This document shows, one piece after another, positions 61,616-64,000 of a stretch of DNA of 64,000 nt (position 1 is its first letter; the number at the start of each line of letters is the position of its first letter). Below the pieces are notes generated by a model. It had not been told where the DNA came from. It was given only the letters and a program-made list of their open reading frames with translations, and searched no databases. Origin of the DNA: Collinsella aerofaciens (lineage in GTDB: Bacteria > Actinomycetota > Coriobacteriia > Coriobacteriales > Coriobacteriaceae); assembly GCF_963360655.1 (NCBI RefSeq), contig NZ_OY725717.1, positions 620,001-684,000 on the forward strand, given 5' to 3'. Position numbers and translations under genes: made by a program.

Positions 61616-63001
61616 TTAGAGCTCCACGCTTTCGGCGCCGTTGATGGTTAGGTTGCGCTCGTAGAACGCGGTGAGAGCGCGGATGGCGTACATCACGTCG
61701 CGTACGCCGCCGGTCTCGTAGCTCGAGTGCATGGCAAGCTGCGGCAGGCCCACGTCCACAGCATGCATGCTCGCCTGCATATTGGACAGATTGCCGAGCG
61801 TGGAGCCGCCGGCCATATCGCTCTTGTTGGCGAAGGCCTGCGTGGGCACGTCGGCGTCATCGCAGATGGCCTGGAACACCGCGCGGCTAAAGGCATCGGT
61901 GCAGTAGTGCTGGTTGGCGGCTTCCTTGATGACGATACCGCCGTTGAGCACCACCTGATTGCGGGCATCGCACTTCTCGGCGTGGTTGGGGTGCACGGCA
62001 TGTGCGTTGTCGCAGCTTACAAGCATCGAGGCAGCAAGTGCGCGATGGTACGACTCGTCGTCAAAGCCCAGCGATCCGTTAATGCGGCGCAGCGCGTCGG
62101 CCAAGAACGTCGACATGGCGCCCTGCTTGGTCTCGGAGCCAACCTCCTCATTATCAAAGCAGCAAAAGACCGAAACGTCGTGCGCGTTCTCGGCACCCAA
62201 AAATGCCTGCAGCGAGGTATAGGCGCAGGCCAGGTCGTCGAGCTTGGGCGTCGAGATAAACTCGTCGGCCCAGCCCCAAATGCACGCATCCTGACGATTG
62301 ACCAGGAACAGATCGCGGCCCAGAATCTGATCGGGCTCAACGTCCAGCTCGTCGGCGATCAGAGCATCAAAGTCGCCCTGCTTAAGCTCGCCAGCGCTGA
62401 TGAGCGGGCACAGGTCGACGGCTCGGTTGGGAGCAAAGCCCTCGTTAACGCCGCGGTTCATGTGGATGGCAAGGCTCGGAATGATAGCGACCTCGCGCTC
62501 GGTGGCAAGCAGACGGCTCTCAATACGGTCGCCTTCGCATACCAACACGCGGCCCGCGAGCGCCAGCGGGCGGTCGAACCAGGTGTAGTCGATCATGCCG
62601 CCGTAGGCCTCGGTGTTCAGGCGCAGCGTCTCGCCTGCGCCGTCGAGCTCGGGCACGGCCTTGACCTTAAACGTCGGCGAATCGCTGTGCGACGCCGTGA
62701 GCTGAAAATGATAGTCACCGGCAACGCCGTCCTCGCCCCACGTCGCGGTCAGGTCCTCGCCCACCTTAAAGGCAATAACGCTCGAGGTATTGCGCTGCGT
62801 GTAATAACGCCCGCCCGGCTCGATGTCCCACGCCGCGTTCTCGGGCAGGTAGGTAAAGCCCGCCTCGTCGAGCTCGGCCATAATGGTCGCCGCCGTATGG
62901 AACATGCTGGGACATGCCTCGATAAAGTCGATGAGGTCGTTGGCGGCCTCGATATCGTCGGCCGTCACATGCGCGCGCTCGGGCGTTTCCTGATCCGTCA
63001 T
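61616..63001 (-). CDS. M18 family aminopeptidase
   Basis: 461 residues. M18 (aspartyl aminopeptidase-type) metallopeptidase: TASHSDSPTFKVK (first metal His-Asp), the mid FDNEEVGSETKQGA (catalytic Glu pair), and AVHPNHAEKC with a closing LAMHSSYETGG. It cleaves N-terminal residues from peptides in the cytoplasm. The ATG at 63001 follows AAAGGGGAGAG. The product starts with an acidic stretch ahead of the domain. Followed directly by the small coupled gene. Confidence 0.92.
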   Translation of the reverse strand: MTDQETPERAHVTADDIEAANDLIDFIEACPSMFHTAATIMAELDEAGFTYLPENAAWDIEPGGRYYTQRNTSSVIAFKVGEDLTATWGEDGVAGDYHFQLTASHSDSPTFKVKAVPELDGAGETLRLNTEAYGGMIDYTWFDRPLALAGRVLVCEGDRIESRLLATEREVAIIPSLAIHMNRGVNEGFAPNRAVDLCPLISAGELKQGDFDALIADELDVEPDQILGRDLFLVNRQDACIWGWADEFISTPKLDDLACAYTSLQAFLGAENAHDVSVFCCFDNEEVGSETKQGAMSTFLADALRRINGSLGFDDESYHRALAASMLVSCDNAHAVHPNHAEKCDARNQVVLNGGIVIKEAANQHYCTDAFSRAVFQAICDDADVPTQAFANKSDMAGGSTLGNLSNMQASMHAVDVGLPQLAMHSSYETGGVRDVMYAIRALTAFYERNLTINGAESVEL

Positions 63002-63162
63002 GCTCTCCCCTTTCGCTGGGTTGATGGTCCCCTCCAGCATACCCCGCCACGCCAGCGCCGCACTCTTCATTCCATGTTTAATCCCGCGCCGCTCACCAAG
63101 TTGAGCCATCATGCCCGCGCTCCTTTTGCGACAATTACGCTAACAGGACGAGAGGAGCCGTC

Positions 63163-64000
63163 ATGAAGCCGCGTAACATTGCCATCGCCTGCGGTGTCGC
63201 GGGAGTCGCCGTCGGCCTTGCCGCTGCCACCGGTATCGTTTACCGCAAGCAAATCAAGTCCGCCGCGTCGCTCAAACGCTTGACCGGCTACGCGGATAGC
63301 TATGACCTGTACGCAATCGACATCGCCTACGACTACGATCTTGATCGCATCATCGCCGCTGGCGTGCGCGACGACCAGGGCTACATCGATGCCGTGGTGG
63401 CGCAGGTGCTGCCCGGTGTGCCGGTACATGTCCAGGCGCCCCAGTTTGCCTGCAGCGCTTTTGTCGCCGTAGATGCCGAAGGCCGCGTGCGCACCGGTCG
63501 CAATTACGACTTTAAGGACGACACCTCGGCGCTGCTGGTGCGCAATCACCCACGTGGCGGCTATGCCTCCATCGGGTTTGCCGCCCTTAACAACCTGGGC
63601 GATAACACTCCGCTTGACTCCGTCGCCGGACGTGCCGCCGCACTCATGGGCCCGTTTGCCCAGCTCGACGGTGTTAACGAATGCGGCGTGTCCATTGCCG
63701 TACTCACTCTGGATTCCAAGCCCTGTGACCAGGACGCGCAACGCCCCGTCATCAATACCTCGCTCGCCATCCGTCTGGTGCTCGACCGTGCCGCCACCAC
63801 GCAAGAAGCTGTCGACCTGCTTTCCGCCTACGACATGCACGCCATGGCAGGACGCGATTACCACTTCTTTATCAACGACGCCGCCGGTGACGCGCGCGTA
63901 GTAGAGTGGGATCCGCGCGATCCGGACCGTGCTTTCAAAGCGACTCCTGTACGCCAGGTTACGAACTTCTACGCCTGCTATGGCGACGAAGTGCTGCCCA
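63163..64000 (+). CDS. Linear-amide C-N hydrolase (choloylglycine hydrolase-like Ntn hydrolase), 3' end outside window
   Basis: The first 279 residues are visible. A hydrophobic N-terminal segment (about 5-25) is followed by a basic patch, so the protein is probably membrane-anchored or secreted. The Ntn core begins with the nucleophile motif ACSAFVA (Cys about 97) and GRVRTGRNYDF. This family includes bile-salt hydrolases, penicillin V acylases and other N-acyl amide hydrolases. Because the Cys is internal, about 96 residues would have to be removed to free it, or the member differs in maturation. GAGGAG lies before ATG 63163. Confidence 0.85.
   Translation, partial: MKPRNIAIACGVAGVAVGLAAATGIVYRKQIKSAASLKRLTGYADSYDLYAIDIAYDYDLDRIIAAGVRDDQGYIDAVVAQVLPGVPVHVQAPQFACSAFVAVDAEGRVRTGRNYDFKDDTSALLVRNHPRGGYASIGFAALNNLGDNTPLDSVAGRAAALMGPFAQLDGVNECGVSIAVLTLDSKPCDQDAQRPVINTSLAIRLVLDRAATTQEAVDLLSAYDMHAMAGRDYHFFINDAAGDARVVEWDPRDPDRAFKATPVRQVTNFYACYGDEVLP

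Overview
The window looks like a chromosomal segment of a gut Coriobacteriia, most probably Collinsella. The grounds are high-GC coding with actinobacterial-type codon use, an anaerobe's gene set (2-hydroxyacyl-CoA dehydratase/activase, linear-amide Ntn hydrolase, aryl-sulfate sulfotransferase remnant), LAxTG-type surface anchoring, and many short palindromes between genes. The genus is inferred from protein character, not from a database match.

Layout. 1-413 is the tail of an IS256-type transposase gene. 630-5641 is an arginine operon argC-argJ-argB-argD (minus strand) with a palindromic ArgR-like operator. 5686-10190 is a riboflavin uptake operon: FMN riboswitch, RibU-like S component, a fused double ECF ATPase, EcfT and two FMN-binding split-barrel proteins. 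10399-11332 is a 0.93 kb element with perfect 38-bp inverted ends carrying an IS110/XRE chimera. 11359-13386 is groES-groEL, with a 211-bp palindromic element upstream. 14308-17658 holds two divergent amidohydrolase/peptidase genes. 17709-22834 has a zinc-ribbon membrane protein, YitT, an AmaP/DUF2273/Asp23 envelope-stress operon and YebC. 23000-28098 has a large membrane protein, lgt, a NifU-like protein, dCMP deaminase and coaX. 28383-35189 has an OPT transporter, a 1151-aa sortase-type coiled-coil/CAP surface protein with a G9 tract, and a DUF389 protein with an EF-hand-like loop.

From 35204: a decayed sulfotransferase, a 3-hydroxyacyl-CoA dehydrogenase, a 1593-aa dehydratase-activase fusion with its TetR-type regulator, a candidate type I toxin-antitoxin module (42822-43154), a HAD phosphatase, amtB-glnK, a CmpB-like membrane protein with an HD hydrolase, a divergent DXS-like enzyme, a polar amino-acid ABC transporter with a class-I-amidotransferase-like hydrolase, an Hpt plus GGDEF/REC/HD-GYP signalling pair, and a final run of metabolic enzymes (alpha/beta hydrolase, radical SAM, SEC-C methionine aminopeptidase, D-2-hydroxyacid dehydrogenase, M18 aminopeptidase) ending in a truncated Ntn hydrolase gene.

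The most unusual material is non-coding. It includes a small hydrophobic peptide gene with a convergent antisense promoter, a two-copy structured motif with conserved internal strands and changing stems (44905-45007 and 61191-61286), several paired REP-like hairpin families that sit directly against TAA stop codons, and a three-unit array of inverted repeats (49975-50191). No tRNA, rRNA, CRISPR array or origin was seen.
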